Shown: positions 5,375 through 6,882 of the stretch, one piece after another
Layout of the letters: each line of letters begins with the position of its first letter
How positions within the stretch are numbered: the first letter of the stretch is position 1
Source: Chloroflexota bacterium
GTDB lineage: Bacteria > Chloroflexota > Chloroflexia > Thermomicrobiales > UBA6265
NCBI GenBank assembly: GCA_023424355.1
Contig: JAFAEA010000039.1
Coordinates: 1 to 6,882 of the forward strand
Direction: 5' to 3'
DNA length: 6,882 nt
Notes under the pieces: model-generated
Told to the model about the DNA's origin: nothing
The model's input: the letters and a program-made list of their open reading frames with translations, nothing else
Databases searched by the model: none
Translations under genes and position numbers: made by a program

Positions 5375-6757
5375 TTACTCCAGAATCACGGTATCGAGCG
5401 ATGGGGCGTGGATTTCCGGCGTTTCAACCGATTGATCTCCCAGGCCGATGCCGTAGTAGGTGAAGCCCTCGCGCCGAACGCGTGTCGGATCGTAGATGTT
5501 GCGACCATCGAAAATGGTCTTATCCGCGAGACTTTCGCGCAGGAGCTCCCAATCCGGACTGCGGAACTGGCGCCATTCGGTCGCGATGATCAGGGCGTCG
5601 GCATTGGCGAGGGCATCATCGCGGCTGCCGACCAGCTGGAACTGCTCGTGCTCGCCGTAGAGTTGCTCGGCGCTATCCAGGGCTTCCGGATCAAATGCCT
5701 GCACCCGTGCACCAAGCTGCCAGAGACCTTCGAGGATCTCGCGGCTCGGGGCATCGCGCATATCGTCGGTGTTCGGCTTGAAGGCGAGTCCCCACATGGC
5801 GAAGGTTTTGCCGCGCAGATCCTGACCATACACATTGATGATCTTCTGCAGCAGCACCTTCTTCTGTCGCTGGTTCACATCTTCAATGGAGGAGATCAGC
5901 TGGGCATCGTAGCCATGGCTTTGTGCCGTGTTCACGAGTGCGCGCACATCCTTCGGGAAGCAGCTACCGCCGTAACCGATACCGGCGTAGATGAAGTTGT
6001 AGCCGATGCGTGTATCGGATCCGATACCCACGCGCACGGATTCGATATTGGCACCCACGCGCTCGGCGATATTGGCGATCTCGTTCATGAACGTAATCTT
6101 GGTGGCAAGCATCGCATTGGCGGCGTATTTGGTGAGCTCGGCGCTGCGGATATCCATGGCCATGAATCGATTGTGATTGCGGTTGAATGGTGAATAGAGC
6201 TGGCGCATGGCCTCGATGGATTCCGGCGATTCCGCACCGACCACGATGCGATCTGGCCGCTGGAAGTCCTCGATAGCAGCGCCTTCCTTGAGGAATTCCG
6301 GATTGCTGACGACATCGTAGGCGACATCGACACCGCGAGCCTTCAGTTCAGCATCGATGATCGCGCGCACGCGATCTCCAGTTCCAACTGGAACGGTGCT
6401 CTTGTTGATCACAATTGCCGGGTGGTTCAGCTTCTCACCGATGGTCTTTGCGACAGCTTCCACGTAGCGCAGATCGCTGGAGCCGTCTTCATTCGGTGGG
6501 GTTCCTACCGCGATGAAGATGAAGCGACCATGATCCACGCCTTCCTGGGCATCGGTGGTGAACTGCAGGCGACCAGCGGCCGCGTTCTGCTCTACCAAAT
6601 CCTCGAGGCCCGGCTCAAAGATCGGCACGATACCGTTTTTGAGACCCTCGATTTTCTTATCATCCACATCCACGCAGAACACGGTATTGCCGCTTTCAGC
6701 CAGGCACGCGCCGGTAACAAGCCCGACGTATCCGGTTCCGAAGATTGTGATATTCAT
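5375..6757 (-). CDS. ugd: UDP-glucose 6-dehydrogenase
   Basis: This enzyme oxidises UDP-glucose to UDP-glucuronate with two NAD+ in two steps, supplying precursor for capsule, exopolysaccharide or teichuronic-type polymers. At 460 residues it has the normal length. The N-terminal Rossmann domain carries GTGYVG (7-12) and D30 at the end of strand 2, favouring NAD+. Active-site features follow in order: STVPVGTG (120-127), NPEFLKEG (152-159, E154 and K157), LTKYAANAMLATK (208-220, K210 and N214) and GYGGSCFPKD (261-270) with catalytic C266 and D270. The C-terminal UDP-binding domain shows AFKPNTDDMRDAPS (325-338) and DGRNIYDP (417-424). A GGAG (6772-6769) lies 11 bases before the ATG, a little far. 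It is first in a probable two-gene operon with the SRPBCC protein. Related nucleotide-sugar dehydrogenases (UDP-ManNAc, GDP-mannose) are less likely given the TuaD/Ugd-like motifs. Confidence 0.96.
   Translation of the reverse strand: MNITIFGTGYVGLVTGACLAESGNTVFCVDVDDKKIEGLKNGIVPIFEPGLEDLVEQNAAAGRLQFTTDAQEGVDHGRFIFIAVGTPPNEDGSSDLRYVEAVAKTIGEKLNHPAIVINKSTVPVGTGDRVRAIIDAELKARGVDVAYDVVSNPEFLKEGAAIEDFQRPDRIVVGAESPESIEAMRQLYSPFNRNHNRFMAMDIRSAELTKYAANAMLATKITFMNEIANIAERVGANIESVRVGIGSDTRIGYNFIYAGIGYGGSCFPKDVRALVNTAQSHGYDAQLISSIEDVNQRQKKVLLQKIINVYGQDLRGKTFAMWGLAFKPNTDDMRDAPSREILEGLWQLGARVQAFDPEALDSAEQLYGEHEQFQLVGSRDDALANADALIIATEWRQFRSPDWELLRESLADKTIFDGRNIYDPTRVRREGFTYYGIGLGDQSVETPEIHAPSLDTVILE
5378..5381 (-). 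promoter_or_regulatory. Shine-Dalgarno of the SRPBCC gene inside the end of ugd
   Basis: GGAG on the minus strand overlaps the final Glu codon of ugd and sits 5 bases before the ATG at 5372. The arrangement, stop codon between the site and the next start, is typical of translational coupling. Confidence 0.6.
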
Positions 6758-6882
6758 GCGGTCCGTAACTCCGTTGATCTAATTGCAATGGCGAATGCGC
6801 GCGAACGCACCGTACCTATCTTCCAGAAGTATACGTGGGCAGGAGATGAGGCGATTTGCCTGTACTTCATTTATCGAAGTGC
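6758..6882 (-). promoter_or_regulatory. Upstream region of ugd with candidate -10 element
   Basis: On the minus strand TATACT (6833-6828) matches the -10 consensus at five of six positions and would start transcription near 6820, leaving a leader of about 63 bases. No good -35 lies at the usual distance. The leader holds an 8-base palindrome ATTGCAAT (6782-6789) and a direct repeat GCGAAYGC (6791-6798, 6801-6808; period 10). No gene is visible from 6758 to the window end. Confidence 0.3.

Noticed and set aside
5408..6193. Long open frame (261 codons) on the plus strand opposite ugd
   Set aside because: It is the antisense of a certain ugd gene, has no ribosome binding site, and its translation shows no family features.
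1..6882. CRISPR array, insertion sequence, integron or phage genes
   Set aside because: No regularly spaced repeats, terminal inverted repeats, transposase, integrase or phage-like proteins were seen.

Overview
The window is an ordinary-looking bacterial chromosome segment with moderate GC (mid-50s % by eye). It carries seven supportable protein genes, the leftmost one running off the edge. Gene content suggests a Chloroflexota lineage, perhaps a mesophilic Thermomicrobia-like organism, with an actinobacterium as the main alternative. The hints are an MscL with a C-terminal zinc ribbon, a secreted protein with acidic Pro/Thr/Gln linkers and a RodZ-C-like (DUF4115-type) tail, CtaB for aerobic respiration, and SigA-like promoter elements. 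This placement is an inference from protein style, not a database match. I see no tRNA, rRNA, CRISPR array, insertion sequence or prophage gene.

Layout, left to right. (1) Positions 1-713, minus strand: N-terminal 237 codons of a GT39/ArnT-like membrane glycosyltransferase with a non-ATG start. (2) Positions 714-978: divergent intergenic region with small dyads and a possible extended -10 promoter. (3) 979-2316, plus strand: secreted protein of 445 residues with a cupin-like core, two low-complexity linkers and a DUF4115-like C-terminal domain, followed by a hairpin terminator. (4) 2468-2884, plus strand: mscL with an added CxxC/CxxC ribbon, preceded by helically phased A-tracts and followed by a very strong terminator. 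(5) 2963-3223, minus strand: small uncharacterised protein of 86 residues with a good Shine-Dalgarno sequence, a near-consensus promoter and a leader containing two dyads. (6) 3530-4447, plus strand: ctaB, haem O synthase. (7) 4473-4504: perfect 14-bp hairpin between convergent genes. (8) 5375-6757 and 4515-5372, minus strand: ugd (UDP-glucose dehydrogenase) followed after 2 nt by a tandem-domain SRPBCC/AHSA1 protein, a probable two-gene operon. (9) 6758-6882: upstream region of ugd with a candidate -10 element.

Functionally the genes are mostly independent, and several have their own terminator. A loose theme is the cell envelope: Ugd makes UDP-glucuronate for surface polysaccharide, the GT39 enzyme would transfer a lipid-linked sugar, the secreted protein acts outside the membrane, and MscL protects against osmotic downshock. 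CtaB feeds the terminal oxidase. I found no convincing novel multi-gene system. The points most worth a second look are the regulated-looking leader of the 86-residue gene, the architecture of the secreted protein, the zinc ribbon on MscL, and the tight coupling of ugd to an SRPBCC protein.
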